Positions 8,715 through 16,870 of a stretch of DNA of 64,000 bases are shown here, one piece after another. The notes under the pieces are model-generated. The model made no database searches. It was not told where the DNA came from and saw nothing but the letters and a program-made list of their open reading frames with translations. The translations under genes were made by a program, and so were the position numbers. Within the stretch, counting starts at the first letter, position 1; each line of letters begins with the position of its first letter. This DNA is from Pseudorhodoplanes sp. (GTDB lineage Bacteria > Pseudomonadota > Alphaproteobacteria > Rhizobiales > Xanthobacteraceae), in NCBI GenBank assembly GCA_019187085.1, contig JABARS010000013.1, positions 94,231 through 158,230 of the forward strand, written 5' to 3'.

Positions 8715-9127
8715 AGTCAGTCCTCCCGATAAGCCCGTCACCCGCAGGTGGCGGCGGCAGTCGCCCCCGACGGGCAACGGCCGGTTGTGTCCGCCCTCCT
8801 GCGCGGCCGCCCGCGGACAGGCTCCCGGCGGCTTTCGCATCCGCGCTACGCTCCCGGACAGGCTCCGGGCGCAGCCGGATCAGGACGACGGATCGTCGTT
8901 GTTTACGCTCAATTCTGCTCCCGCCCGCCCGTTTTGCAAGCGTTCGGCCCTCGTCAATTCGCCCAAGAACCGGCCCAAGAACGTACCCACAAACGTATCC
9001 AAGAACGTCGCCCGGGAGCGGGCCCGGAAATCCACCCGCAGGCGGAAAACACTGGCGCAGGCCGCGCGCATGCGCTTTGATTTCAAACAAGGCGCGCGCG
9101 GCGCGCCACCCTCCCGCACCCCGCCCC
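8715..9127. other. Intergenic region with 12-bp tandem repeats
   Basis: About 410 bp between the divergent prpE and TSUP genes. Open frames crossing it have no family features. Its one distinctive element is a four-unit 12-bp tandem repeat at 8962-9009. Promoters of both genes should lie here but none stands out. Confidence 0.6.
8962..9009. repeat. Four-unit 12-bp tandem repeat
   Basis: Consecutive units CCCAAGAACCGG, CCCAAGAACGTA, CCCACAAACGTA and TCCAAGAACGTC, consensus CCCAAGAACGTA. The unit is one base longer than a helical turn (12 versus 10.5), so it may be a simple sequence expansion or a set of protein-binding half-sites. Confidence 0.7.
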
Positions 9128-9913
9128 GTGATCAACGACCCGATCTTCTATCTCATCGCCATCCCGGCCGTACTGGCGATTGGCCTCGCCAAGGGCGGCT
9201 TCGCCGGCGTCGGCCTGCTGGCCACGCCGCTGCTCGCGCTCTATCTGCCGCCGCTGGAGGCCGCCGCCCTGCTGCTGCCGATCCTGCTCATACAGGACGC
9301 GATCTCGCTGTGGTGGTACCGGCGCGACTGGGACGCCTGGAACCTCAAGGTGCTCCTGCCCGGCGCGGTGATCGGCATGGGGATCGGCTGGTTCTACGCC
9401 GCGCAGGTGTCGGACGCCGCCATCCGGCTCGTGGTCGGGGCGATCGGCGTCGCGTTCGTCGCGCATGCCTGGGGCGTCGCCGCCTTCAACGCCTTGCGCA
9501 AGCGCGGTCCCGCCGGCCCGCGGAAAATGTCGGCGGCGAGCGGCATGTTCTGGGGCGCGGTGTCCGGCTTCACCTCGCTGCTTACCCAGGGCGGCGGACC
9601 GCCGTTCCAGATCCACATCCTGCCGCAGCGTCTGCCCAAGCTGACGCTGGTCGGCACCACGACGATCTTCTTTGCGGTCGTCAACGCGCTCAAGATCGGA
9701 CCCTATTTCGCGCTCGGGCAGTTCTCGTTCTCGAATTTCTCGACCTCGGTGGCGCTGCTGCCGCTCGCGGTAGCGACCAACGCGCTCGGCATCTGGCTCG
9801 TGCGCCTGACGCCGACGAAGCTGTTCTACGATCTCGCCTATGTGCTGGTGCTGTTCGTCTCGCTGGCGCTGATGTGGCAGGGCGCGGTCGAACTCTACGC
9901 GGCGGGCGCCTGA
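9128..9913 (+). CDS. TSUP-family membrane permease (sulfite exporter TauE/SafE family)
   Basis: An integral membrane protein of about 261 residues with some eight hydrophobic segments (for example FYLIAIPAVLAIGLAKGGFA and AALLLPILLIQDAISL). The GLAKGGFAGVG motif in the first helix pair and the repeat GAVSGFTSLLTQGGGPPFQI are the paired signatures of TSUP proteins, which move sulfite, sulfoacetate and other organosulfur or organic anions. The substrate cannot be assigned. The start GTG 9128 is preferred; an upstream TTG at 9077 would add a basic, unconserved extension. It lies 59 bp ahead of an acyl-CoA synthetase gene on the same strand. Confidence 0.87.
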   Translation: MINDPIFYLIAIPAVLAIGLAKGGFAGVGLLATPLLALYLPPLEAAALLLPILLIQDAISLWWYRRDWDAWNLKVLLPGAVIGMGIGWFYAAQVSDAAIRLVVGAIGVAFVAHAWGVAAFNALRKRGPAGPRKMSAASGMFWGAVSGFTSLLTQGGGPPFQIHILPQRLPKLTLVGTTTIFFAVVNALKIGPYFALGQFSFSNFSTSVALLPLAVATNALGIWLVRLTPTKLFYDLAYVLVLFVSLALMWQGAVELYAAGA

Positions 9914-9972
9914 TTGCGATTGATCGGCGGCCGTTTCCTTCGCTAACGTGTGAAGAAGCGAGGGGAATAATC

Positions 9973-11601
9973 ATGGCGAAAACGCCTTACGACATCGATC
10001 TCGACCGCAACCCGGCCAATTTCCAGCCGCTGACGCCGCTCACCTTCCTGGAGCGGGCGGCCGCGGTGTTTCCCGACCGCGTCGCGATCATCCACGGGCC
10101 GCTGCGCCGCACCTACCGCGACTTCTACGCGCGGGCGCGCCGGCTCGGCTCCGCGCTCGCCAGGCGCGGCATCAGGCGCGGCGACACCGTCTCGGTCGTG
10201 CTCGCCAACACGCCGGCGATGCTGGAATGCCATTACGGCGTGCCGATGTGCGGGGCCGTGCTCAACACGATCAACACGCGGCTCGACGCGGCGGTGAACG
10301 CCTTCACGCTCGACCACGCCGAAGCCAAAGTGCTGATCATCGACCGCGAATTCTCCAAAGTGATGAAGGAGGCGCTCGCGCGCTGCAAGGTCAAGCCGCT
10401 CGTCATCGATTACGACGATCCCGAATTCACCGGCGAGGGCGAGAAGCTCGGCAGCATCGACTACGAGGATTTCCTGAAAGAAGGCGATCCCGCCTACGCC
10501 TGGACGATGCCGGGCGACGAGTGGGACGCGATCTCGCTCAACTACACGTCGGGCACCACCGGCGATCCCAAGGGCGTGGTCTATCATCATCGCGGCGCCG
10601 CCCTGCTGGCGCAGGGCAACGTCATCACCTGTTCGATGGCCAAGCATCCGGTCTATCTGTGGACGCTGCCGATGTTCCACTGCAACGGCTGGTGCTTCCC
10701 CTGGTCGATCTCGGTCGTCGCCGGCACGCATGTCTGCCTGCGCTGGGTGCGCGCGCCGGCCATGTACGACGCCATCGCCGGTCACAAGGTCACGCATCTG
10801 TGCGGCGCGCCGATCGTGATGGCGACATTGCTCAACGCGCCGGCGAACGAGAAGAAGCCGCTGCCGCATGTGGTGGAGTTCTTCACCGCCGCGGCGCCCC
10901 CGCCCGAGGCCGTGCTCGCGGCGATGAAGGAGGCGGGCTTCAACGTCACGCACCTTTACGGGCTGACCGAGACCTACGGCCCCGCCGTGGTCAACGACTG
11001 GCACGCGGAGTGGGACGGTCTCGACAAGACCGCGCAGGCGCAGAAGAAGGCGCGCCAGGGCGTGCGCTACGGCGCGCTGGAAGCGCTCGACGTCATGGAC
11101 CCGGAGACGATGACGCCGGTGCCGCGCGACGGCAAGACCATGGGCGAGGTCATGTTCCGCGGCAACGTGGTGATGAAAGGCTATCTGAAGAACAAGGCCG
11201 CCTCCGACAAGGCGTTCGCCGGCGGCTGGTTTCATTCCGGCGATCTCGGCGTGATGCATCCGGACGGCTATATCCAGCTCAAGGACCGCTCCAAGGACAT
11301 CATCATCTCCGGCGGCGAGAACATTTCCTCGATCGAAGTGGAGGACGCGCTCTACAAGCATCCGGCCGTGCAGGCCGCCGCCGTGGTCGCCAAGCCCGAC
11401 GACAAATGGGGCGAGACGCCGTGCGCCTTCGTGGAGCTGAAGCCCGGCCAGGAGGCGAGCGCCGACGAGATCGTGCAATGGTGCAAGAAGAATCTCGCCG
11501 GCTACAAGGTGCCCAAGCATGTCGTGTTCACCGAGCTGCCGAAAACGAGCACGGGCAAGATCCAGAAGTTCAAGCTGCGCGACATGGCGAAGGGGGTGTG
11601 A
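9973..11601 (+). CDS. AMP-forming acyl-CoA synthetase
   Basis: A 542-residue member of the adenylate-forming superfamily; it should couple a carboxylic acid to CoA in the cytoplasm. The ATG at 9973 follows AGGGGA at a good distance. Motifs in order: LNYTSGTTGDPKGVVYHHRG (P-loop, about residues 190-210), WTLPMFHCNGWCFPW, HLYGLTETYGP, GWFHSGDLGVMHPDGYIQL, KDIIISGGENISS, and the catalytic Lys motif PKTSTGKIQKFKLRD at the C-terminus. The MFHCNGWCFPW form is typical of medium-chain/aryl acyl-CoA synthetases of Rhizobiales. Possibly co-transcribed with the TSUP gene 59 bp upstream. Confidence 0.92.
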   Translation: MAKTPYDIDLDRNPANFQPLTPLTFLERAAAVFPDRVAIIHGPLRRTYRDFYARARRLGSALARRGIRRGDTVSVVLANTPAMLECHYGVPMCGAVLNTINTRLDAAVNAFTLDHAEAKVLIIDREFSKVMKEALARCKVKPLVIDYDDPEFTGEGEKLGSIDYEDFLKEGDPAYAWTMPGDEWDAISLNYTSGTTGDPKGVVYHHRGAALLAQGNVITCSMAKHPVYLWTLPMFHCNGWCFPWSISVVAGTHVCLRWVRAPAMYDAIAGHKVTHLCGAPIVMATLLNAPANEKKPLPHVVEFFTAAAPPPEAVLAAMKEAGFNVTHLYGLTETYGPAVVNDWHAEWDGLDKTAQAQKKARQGVRYGALEALDVMDPETMTPVPRDGKTMGEVMFRGNVVMKGYLKNKAASDKAFAGGWFHSGDLGVMHPDGYIQLKDRSKDIIISGGENISSIEVEDALYKHPAVQAAAVVAKPDDKWGETPCAFVELKPGQEASADEIVQWCKKNLAGYKVPKHVVFTELPKTSTGKIQKFKLRDMAKGV

Positions 11602-11621
11602 GGCGATACCGGCGTTCTCGC

Positions 11622-11740
11622 TCCGCCCTCATCCTGAGGAAGGCGCCGAAGGCGCCCGTCGCGAAGGACGGGGCGGCCCATGCTTCGAGACGCCCGCCGC
11701 CGATGCGTCGGCGGGCTCCCCGGCAGAGGCTGGGAGAGGT
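11622..11740. repeat. Dispersed intergenic repeat B, copy 2
   Basis: Carries CCTCATCCTGAGGA and CATGCTTCGAGACGC, related to the copies at 6586-6715 and 43672-43730. It sits between the convergent acyl-CoA synthetase and histidine kinase genes and is non-coding. Confidence 0.55.
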
Positions 11741-11756
11741 GCGCGTATCCCTGTCA

Positions 11757-13121
11757 TTACCGAACCTGATCGGGCGCAAGCCGCGGCCCGATCGTCGCCT
11801 TCAGGCCGCCCATCTCCGAACGGCCGAGCTGCAGTTGCCAGCGATAGGCGTCGAGCACGTCCTGGACAATGGCAAGTCCAAGACCCGCACCCCCGCCGCG
11901 CTCGTCGAGACGAACCCCGCGCCCGAGCGCGCTCGCGCGGTCCTGCTCGGCGATGCCCGGCCCGTCGTCCTCCACGCAGATACCCGCGCCGTCCGGCATC
12001 ACATGGACGCGAACGCAGCTCCGCGCGTGGCGGGCGGCGTTCTCCATCAGGTTACCGAGCACTTCGGCAAGGTCGGCGCGGTCGAGCGGCGCTCTCGCCG
12101 TTTCCACGATCTCATGGCGGAACGTGAGCGGGCGCCCGGATTCGGTGCGCGCGAGCGTCGCGATCAGCGAGCGCACGAGCGGAGCGACCTCGGTCGCCTC
12201 CCCGCCCGCCGGACGCGCGCCGCGGATGCGCGCGCGCGCCAGTTCGCGATCGACATGCCGGCGCATGGTATCGATCACGGCATCGATCTCGTCGGCGACC
12301 GCGCTTTCACCGCGCCCGCGCAAGAGGCGGCTGTCGGCGGCCAGCGCGGCGAGCGGCGTCTTCAGCCCGTGGGCGAGATCGGCGGCGCGGTTGCGCGAAC
12401 GCGCCAGTTCCTGCTCGCGCGCATCCAGAAGCGCATTGACCTCCTCGACGAGCGGCGTGACCTCTGCCACACCGGCAGCCGCCAGATGCCGGCTGCGCCC
12501 GGCGCGGATATCGGCAACACCCCGGCGCAACGCCGCGAGCGGCCGCAGCCCGAGACTGACCTGCACCGTCGTCGCCGCCGCCAGCACGATCCACAGAAGG
12601 CCGAGCGCCGGCCACAGATCGGCGGCGAAGGCGCGACGCGCCGCCGCCACCTGCGACAGGTCGACTGCGACCGCGATGCGCACCGGCGTGCGCCCATCGG
12701 CGACGGTCAGCCACACCCGCCGTTCGGCGACCAGAAGCCGCGCATCCGCCGGGCCCGCAATCTCGTGATGATGGATTTCGCCCGGCGCCGGATCGTCCTC
12801 CGGCAAAGCAAGCGTCGCGTCCCACAGCGAGCGTGAACGCAGCAATTGCGCGCCGTCGTCGCCGATCTGCCAGTAGAGCCCCGACAGCGGATCGGCAAAG
12901 CGCGGATCAGCCGGCGCGCGGCCAACCACGATGCGGCCCTGCGCGTCGACATCGATACCGCCGACCAGTTGCCGCAGATGGACGTCGAGCCCTTCCGCGA
13001 CGGTGCGCGAAATATGGCGTTCGAACAGCACGGTCAGGCCGAAGCCCGCGATCGCAAGCGCAACCGCGATCGCCGCAAGCCCGCCGACGACGAGCCGCAG
13101 CCGCAGTGACGTGCGCTTCAC
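11757..13121 (-). CDS. Sensor histidine kinase of the PepSY/cytochrome b561 module
   Basis: A 454-residue membrane histidine kinase. Order: TM1 (about 10-33), a periplasmic domain of about 130 residues, TM2 (WPALGLLWIVLAAATTVQV), HAMP, the phosphoacceptor box DLAHGLKTPLAALAADSRLL (His near residue 250), then the ATPase domain with NLMENAARHA, EDDGPGI and GGGAGLGLAIV. The HGLKTPL box is of the PhoQ/EnvZ-like type. Its ATG overlaps the stop of the response regulator (ATGA). With the regulator and two PepSY proteins nearby it probably senses an envelope or redox-metal signal; the signal is unknown. Confidence 0.92.
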   Translation of the reverse strand: MKRTSLRLRLVVGGLAAIAVALAIAGFGLTVLFERHISRTVAEGLDVHLRQLVGGIDVDAQGRIVVGRAPADPRFADPLSGLYWQIGDDGAQLLRSRSLWDATLALPEDDPAPGEIHHHEIAGPADARLLVAERRVWLTVADGRTPVRIAVAVDLSQVAAARRAFAADLWPALGLLWIVLAAATTVQVSLGLRPLAALRRGVADIRAGRSRHLAAAGVAEVTPLVEEVNALLDAREQELARSRNRAADLAHGLKTPLAALAADSRLLRGRGESAVADEIDAVIDTMRRHVDRELARARIRGARPAGGEATEVAPLVRSLIATLARTESGRPLTFRHEIVETARAPLDRADLAEVLGNLMENAARHARSCVRVHVMPDGAGICVEDDGPGIAEQDRASALGRGVRLDERGGGAGLGLAIVQDVLDAYRWQLQLGRSEMGGLKATIGPRLAPDQVR

Positions 13122-13783
13122 GCCACCTTCTCCGGAATGAGATAGCCGAAGCCGCGGCGGGTCTCGATCAGCTCGGCGCCGATCTTCTTGCGCAGGCGGC
13201 CGATCAGCACCTCGACCGCGTTCGAGTCGTGCATCTCGTCATGGCCGTACACGTTCTCGCTCAATTCGAGCTGGGACACCACGCGGCCGCGATGATGAAG
13301 CAGATAGGCAATGAGCCGGTATTCAAGCGGCGACAGCGCCACCGGCACGCCGTCGAGCGTCACTTTCATCTGCCGCTCGTCGAGCGTGACGGCGCCGGCC
13401 TGCAAAACGGACGAGGCATGGCCGGCCGAGCGGCGCACGATCGAACGCAGGCGCGCCAGCAATTCCTCCATGCGGAAGGGCTTTGGCAGATAATCGTCGG
13501 CGCCGGCATCGATGCCTTCCACCCGCTCGCTCCAGCTTCCGCGCGCGGTCAGAATCAGGACCGGCATGTGGCGGCCGTTGGCGCGCCAGCGCTTGAGCAC
13601 CGACAGGCCGTCCATGCCGGGCAGACCGAGATCGAGAACGACGGCGCCATAGTCCTCGGTGTCACCGCGGAACCAGGCCTCCTCGCCGTCGCGCACCGCA
13701 TCGACGATATAGCCGGCCGCCTGCAGCGCGCGCGCAATGTCGGCCGCGATCCGCCGGTCATCCTCGACAACGAGCACGCGCAT
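13118..13783 (-). CDS. OmpR/PhoB-family response regulator
   Basis: A 221-residue transcription factor. The receiver domain (1-115) has the acidic pair in VEDD, phosphoacceptor D51 (VVLDLGLPGMDG), the conserved Thr in LILTARG and Lys in LPKPFR. The C-terminal winged helix (about 125-220) ends with VEVLIGRLRKKIGAEL and RRGFGYLIP. It lies between the PepSY gene (TAATG overlap) and the kinase gene (ATGA overlap), so the three form one tight operon. The direct repeats at 14136-14152 and 14211-14227 are its most likely binding sites, an inference from position and repeat spacing. Confidence 0.94.
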   Translation of the reverse strand: MRVLVVEDDRRIAADIARALQAAGYIVDAVRDGEEAWFRGDTEDYGAVVLDLGLPGMDGLSVLKRWRANGRHMPVLILTARGSWSERVEGIDAGADDYLPKPFRMEELLARLRSIVRRSAGHASSVLQAGAVTLDERQMKVTLDGVPVALSPLEYRLIAYLLHHRGRVVSQLELSENVYGHDEMHDSNAVEVLIGRLRKKIGAELIETRRGFGYLIPEKVA

Positions 13784-14112
13784 TACTTTTCCTTGATGCG
13801 GGCGATCTCGCCGCTCCTGCCGTCGACATAGACTTCGAACAGGCGGCCCTGGCCGTCCACGACGCGAAACTCGTAGAGCCAGCGCTCCGCCTTGCGCTCG
13901 ATTTTCACGGCCGTGACTTCGCCCGGCAGCTTGCCGGCGACCAGATTGAGGATGTCGGCGAGCGACTGGATTTCGCCGCGCTTGACCGCAAGGCGCGCGG
14001 CCTCGTGATCTTGCGGATCGGCCTGCGCGTAGAACGTGCCGGCCAGAACAACGAGCGCGGCGAGCGCGGTCCGCCGCGCGACAGCGCCGGATATGCGTTG
14101 CAATTGTCCCAT
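13783..14112 (-). CDS. Exported PepSY-domain protein
   Basis: A 109-residue protein with an N-terminal signal sequence (ARRTALAALVVLAGTFYAQA) followed by one PepSY domain (HEAARLAVKRGEIQSLADIL, then WLYEFRVVDGQGRLFEVYVD and GEIARIKEK). PepSY domains are small periplasmic modules found with two-component systems, peptidases and ferric-reductase-type membrane proteins. The ATG at 14112 is the best signal-peptide start although its Shine-Dalgarno is weak. First gene of the operon PepSY-regulator-kinase, divergent from a second PepSY gene at 14319. Confidence 0.85.
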   Translation of the reverse strand: MGQLQRISGAVARRTALAALVVLAGTFYAQADPQDHEAARLAVKRGEIQSLADILNLVAGKLPGEVTAVKIERKAERWLYEFRVVDGQGRLFEVYVDGRSGEIARIKEK

Positions 14113-14135
14113 GCCGGCTGTCTGCCAGAACAAGG

Positions 14136-14152
14136 CTGACAGGTTGCTGACA
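14136..14152. promoter_or_regulatory. Direct-repeat box CTGACA-N5-CTGACA, site 1
   Basis: CTGACA at 14136-14141 and again at 14147-14152, an 11-bp period (one helical turn) typical of head-to-tail OmpR-family regulator dimers. It lies 24-40 bases ahead of the ATG of the leftward PepSY-regulator-kinase operon. Confidence 0.55.
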
Positions 14153-14210
14153 TGGATCAACCATTCCAGTGCCCCCGCCCCGCGTCCCGCAGCGGCGCCG
14201 ATCGCGGCGC

Positions 14211-14227
14211 CTGACAATTCACTGACA
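14211..14227. promoter_or_regulatory. Direct-repeat box CTGACA-N5-CTGACA, site 2
   Basis: CTGACA at 14211-14216 and 14222-14227, with the same 11-bp period and orientation as site 1. It lies 92-108 bases ahead of the rightward PepSY-cytochrome b561 genes. Confidence 0.55.
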
Positions 14228-14318
14228 CGCGGCCACAGCCTGCCGTCAGCCGCGTTCGGGCAATCTCGCCTGCGTCCGGCGCATTGCGCGGCGGACGTCA
14301 CATCAAGGAGAGCAGACC

Positions 14319-14594
14319 ATGCGCAAGATCACGATCATTGCCACCGCAGCCGCAACGTTGGGCCTCGTCGCCGCCGCGAACGCGTCCAGCTTCGGGCGCC
14401 CCTGCACCAACACGCCCGAAAGCCAGTGGCTGCCGATGCAGGCCCTGCAGGCCAAGGTCGAGGCGCTCGGCTACAAGGTGCAGAAGACCAAGCTGAAGGC
14501 GGCGTGCGGCGAAATCTACACGATCGACAAGAGCGGCAACCGCGTCGAGCTGTTCGTCGACCCCTCCAGCGGCGAAATCGTCGGCCAGAACTGA
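14319..14594 (+). CDS. Small exported PepSY-like protein
   Basis: A 91-residue protein with a signal peptide (MRKITIIATAAATLGLVAAA, cut near NAS). The mature part (ESQWLPMQALQAKVEALGYK, then CGEIYTIDKSGNRVELFVDP and GEIVGQN) is a single PepSY-type domain with two cysteines, one near the N-terminus of the mature form and one in AACGEIY, which could form a disulfide. AAGGAGAGCAGACC precedes the ATG. Twenty bases upstream of a cytochrome b561 gene, so the pair looks like a redox unit controlled by the divergent two-component system. Confidence 0.85.
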   Translation: MRKITIIATAAATLGLVAAANASSFGRPCTNTPESQWLPMQALQAKVEALGYKVQKTKLKAACGEIYTIDKSGNRVELFVDPSSGEIVGQN

Positions 14595-14613
14595 CGGCAG
14601 ACCGGATTCCGAC

Positions 14614-15180
14614 ATGACAATTGTCAACGAAACGATCGAAGCCGGTGGCGCAACGCCACCGGCAACGGTCAAGGTATGGGACCCCTTCGTGCGCGTCTTC
14701 CACTGGTCGCTGGTGGCCGCCTTTGCGCTCGCCTATGCGACCGGCGACGAGATCGAGAAGGTGCATATCGCCGCCGGTTATTTCATCGCCGGCCTGCTGG
14801 CGCTGCGCATCGTCTGGGGGTTTGCAGGCCCCCGGCATGCGCGCTTCGGCGACTTCGTACGCTCGCCGCGCGCGGTGATCGCCTATCTGCGCGAGGCGAT
14901 GCTGCTGCGCGCGCCGCGCCATCTCGGACACAATCCGGCCGGCGGCGCCATGGTGATCGCACTCCTCGTCGGGCTGTCGGCGACCTGTCTGACCGGCTTT
15001 CTGATGACGACCGACGCCTATTGGGGGGCGAAGTGGATGGAGAATGTCCACGAAGTGCTGGCCAACGGCACGCTCGGCCTCGTGTTCCTGCATGTGCTCG
15101 GCGTCGTGTTTGCGAGCTTCGAGCATCGCGAGAATCTGGTCAAAGCGATGATCGACGGCCGCAAGCGGGCCGAGCCTTAG
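14614..15180 (+). CDS. Cytochrome b561-family membrane protein
   Basis: A 188-residue di-heme-type membrane protein (Ni/Fe-hydrogenase b-type/b561 fold) with four helices. The N-terminal VWDPFVRVFHWSLV carries the first likely heme ligand H30, EKVHIAAGYF the second (H51); further histidines in WMENVHEVLA and VFLHVLGVVF are candidates for the others. It would carry electrons across or within the inner membrane, perhaps to the neighbouring exported PepSY protein or a periplasmic acceptor. Last gene of the rightward arm of the PepSY two-component locus. Confidence 0.9.
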   Translation: MTIVNETIEAGGATPPATVKVWDPFVRVFHWSLVAAFALAYATGDEIEKVHIAAGYFIAGLLALRIVWGFAGPRHARFGDFVRSPRAVIAYLREAMLLRAPRHLGHNPAGGAMVIALLVGLSATCLTGFLMTTDAYWGAKWMENVHEVLANGTLGLVFLHVLGVVFASFEHRENLVKAMIDGRKRAEP

Positions 15181-15280
15181 GGCGCGGGGCGCGAGAGTTG
15201 CCGGCATGATCCGCTCCGGTCCGGCGGATCATGCCGGCGCACGGGGGCGCCCGCCGGCACACTACTCGACCCGCCCTCTC

Positions 15281-15655
15281 TTATTTCTTCGCCTCGGCCG
15301 GCGGGGCGCGGGCTGCGATCCCGTCCAGCGTCCTGCGCAATTCGCCGATCGTCTTCGCGAGACCGGCGGCTTCGGCGCGCAGGGCCGTGATCTCGGCGCT
15401 GGCCGCGTCGAGCCTGCGCTGCGTCTCGCGGACATTCTTCTGCAGCGCCTGCTGCAGGTATTCGATATTGGCCTGCAGGCATCCGGTGCGGCGCTCGACC
15501 TGCTTTTCCACCATGCAGTTTTCGAGCCCGCGCACGTCCTGCGCCGTGGCCGGCGTCAAGACCGGCGCCGAGGCCAGCGCAACGGCGAGGATGGCGGCAA
15601 CGCATGCCGCCGGCACACGGGAAAGACAAAGTCCGCAAAGACGAAGTCCGCTCAC
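15281..15655 (-). CDS. Small exported coiled-coil protein of unknown function
   Basis: Not recognised. With the GTG start at 15655 it has 124 residues: a signal peptide (hydrophobic PAACVAAILAVALASAPVL, cut near ATAQD), then two cysteines (LENCMVEK and TGCLQANIEYLQ) and a long heptad-like helix (about residues 65-115) ending in lysines. The frame stays open upstream but is arginine-rich there and overlaps the next gene. The two genes are 10 bp apart on the same strand and probably co-expressed. The first ten residues contain the near-repeat GLRLCGLCL from a duplicated AAGTCCG block. Confidence 0.6.
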   Translation of the reverse strand: MSGLRLCGLCLSRVPAACVAAILAVALASAPVLTPATAQDVRGLENCMVEKQVERRTGCLQANIEYLQQALQKNVRETQRRLDAASAEITALRAEAAGLAKTIGELRRTLDGIAARAPPAEAKK

Positions 15656-15665
15656 GGCCGCCCCG

Positions 15666-16082
15666 CTATGGCTGCGCGCCGCAGCGCCATGGCGTGGGCT
15701 GGCAGGCGACCGGCGTATTGGAGCAGGCGGCGCCGCCGTCGTCGATGTGGCAGATATGGCAGCCGTCGGTATAGGTCGCGCAGGCCGGGATCTCCCGCCG
15801 CAGTGCCTGCCACCATCGTTCCCGTCCCTCGGCCGCCGGACGCACCTCATGCAGTTGCGGATCGCTCCAGTCGGGCAGCGGCAGAAGGGCGTCTTTTGCC
15901 TCTTTCGTCTCGGGAGCGATTTCGGCGGCCGGCGCACCCGCCGGCGCGGATGCGGCGGCATCGGTGCCGGGCGATTGCGCGGCGGCACGTTCGCCCGCCG
16001 CAAGCACGGCCACCGTCAGAGCGGCAGCGGCCAGAACCGCCCCGCGCCGGACCGCGATTGCACGGCGACGCCTGATCCTCAT
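15666..16082 (-). CDS. Small exported cysteine-rich protein of unknown function
   Basis: Not recognised. From ATG 16082 it has 138 residues: a twin-arginine-like basic start (MRIRRRRAIAVRRG) and hydrophobic stretch AVLAAAALTVAVLAAG, an Ala/Pro linker, then a C-terminal 35-residue segment with six cysteines (ACATYTDGCHICHIDDGG, AACSNTPVACQPTPWRCG). The CHIC motif with neighbouring His could bind metal or form disulfides. An in-frame ATG at 16175 would add 31 residues. It precedes the coiled-coil gene by 10 bp. Confidence 0.55.
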   Translation of the reverse strand: MRIRRRRAIAVRRGAVLAAAALTVAVLAAGERAAAQSPGTDAAASAPAGAPAAEIAPETKEAKDALLPLPDWSDPQLHEVRPAAEGRERWWQALRREIPACATYTDGCHICHIDDGGAACSNTPVACQPTPWRCGAQP

Positions 16083-16184
16083 GCCGGTCGCCGGTCGGCG
16101 CCGTGCGCCCGATGCGCAGACATCAATCTTTCTCGCCGGGGCCGCCGGCCCCGCGAGCGCCATGCCGGCCGTCAATCCTGTCTG

Positions 16185-16361
16185 TCAGTGCACGCTTTCG
16201 GTCTGTCTCAAGCGCGCGATTTCGTCCTTTACCTGCAATTTTCGCCGTTTCAGCTCGGCAACCCTCAAGTCGTCCGCCGACGGATGGGAAAGCGCTTCGT
16301 CGATTTCCGCTTCGAGCGCCCGGTGCCGCGCCTCAAGTTCCACAAGCGACTGAATGGCCAT
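16185..16361 (-). CDS. DUF465 (YdcH-like) small protein
   Basis: A 58-residue, wholly helical protein of the DUF465/YdcH family. The pattern LVELEARHRALEAEIDEAL, then HPSADDLRVAELKRRKLQVK and DEIARLRQ is characteristic: two antiparallel helices with the conserved LKRRKLxxKDEI. A strong Shine-Dalgarno GGAGGAG precedes the ATG at 16361. The molecular role of the family is unknown. A second family member starts 296 bp away in the opposite direction. Confidence 0.88.
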   Translation of the reverse strand: MAIQSLVELEARHRALEAEIDEALSHPSADDLRVAELKRRKLQVKDEIARLRQTESVH

Positions 16362-16657
16362 GGATGACGGTCTCCTCCGATGCGTTGGAGTAGGCGATGA
16401 AGTTTGACACGACGATTGTGGCAAGTCGATTGGGGGGCTCTGTGCGGCGCAACAAATCCCCGTTTTCCGCGCTTTTCGGCCCGCCTTGAACGCCCCCCGT
16501 GTTGGGCGGATAATTCGAAACGGAACCGTCAAAAGAATCGCTTTTCGATGTGTTTTCGGCGAATTCGCCGGACCCTGTCCGGCCCCGGCACGGCGCAGCG
16601 CCCGAACGCGGCGGCGCCTCGGGGCGGCCCAGGGCGGCATCCGGGGCGGTGGCGGCC

Positions 16658-16864
16658 ATGACCAACGACGAGCAACGCGAACTGCGGACCGAGCTGGCGC
16701 GCCTGCAGCAGGAGCACCGCGACCTCGACGCGGCCATCGCCGCTCTGGTCGGCTCGCCCGGCGCCGACGTGCTCCAGGTGCAACGGCTGAAAAAGCGCAA
16801 GCTCGTGCTGCGCGACCGCATCTCCTATATCGAGGACCAGCTCACCCCCGACATCATCGCGTAA
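16658..16864 (+). CDS. DUF465 (YdcH-like) small protein, second copy
   Basis: A 68-residue DUF465 protein (LARLQQEHRDLDAAIAALVG, then VLQVQRLKKRKLVLRDRISY and IEDQLTPDIIA). It keeps the conserved LKKRKLxLRDxI of the family and ends in the LTPDIIA tail common in Rhizobiales. Divergent from the copy at 16185-16361 and convergent with the cNMP-binding protein gene (6 bp between ends). Function unknown. Confidence 0.85.
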   Translation: MTNDEQRELRTELARLQQEHRDLDAAIAALVGSPGADVLQVQRLKKRKLVLRDRISYIEDQLTPDIIA

Positions 16865-16870
16865 GCGCCA

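Noticed and set aside
9943..11520. Long minus-strand open frame opposite the acyl-CoA synthetase
   Set aside because: The plus-strand frame carries all adenylation motifs; the opposite frame has none.
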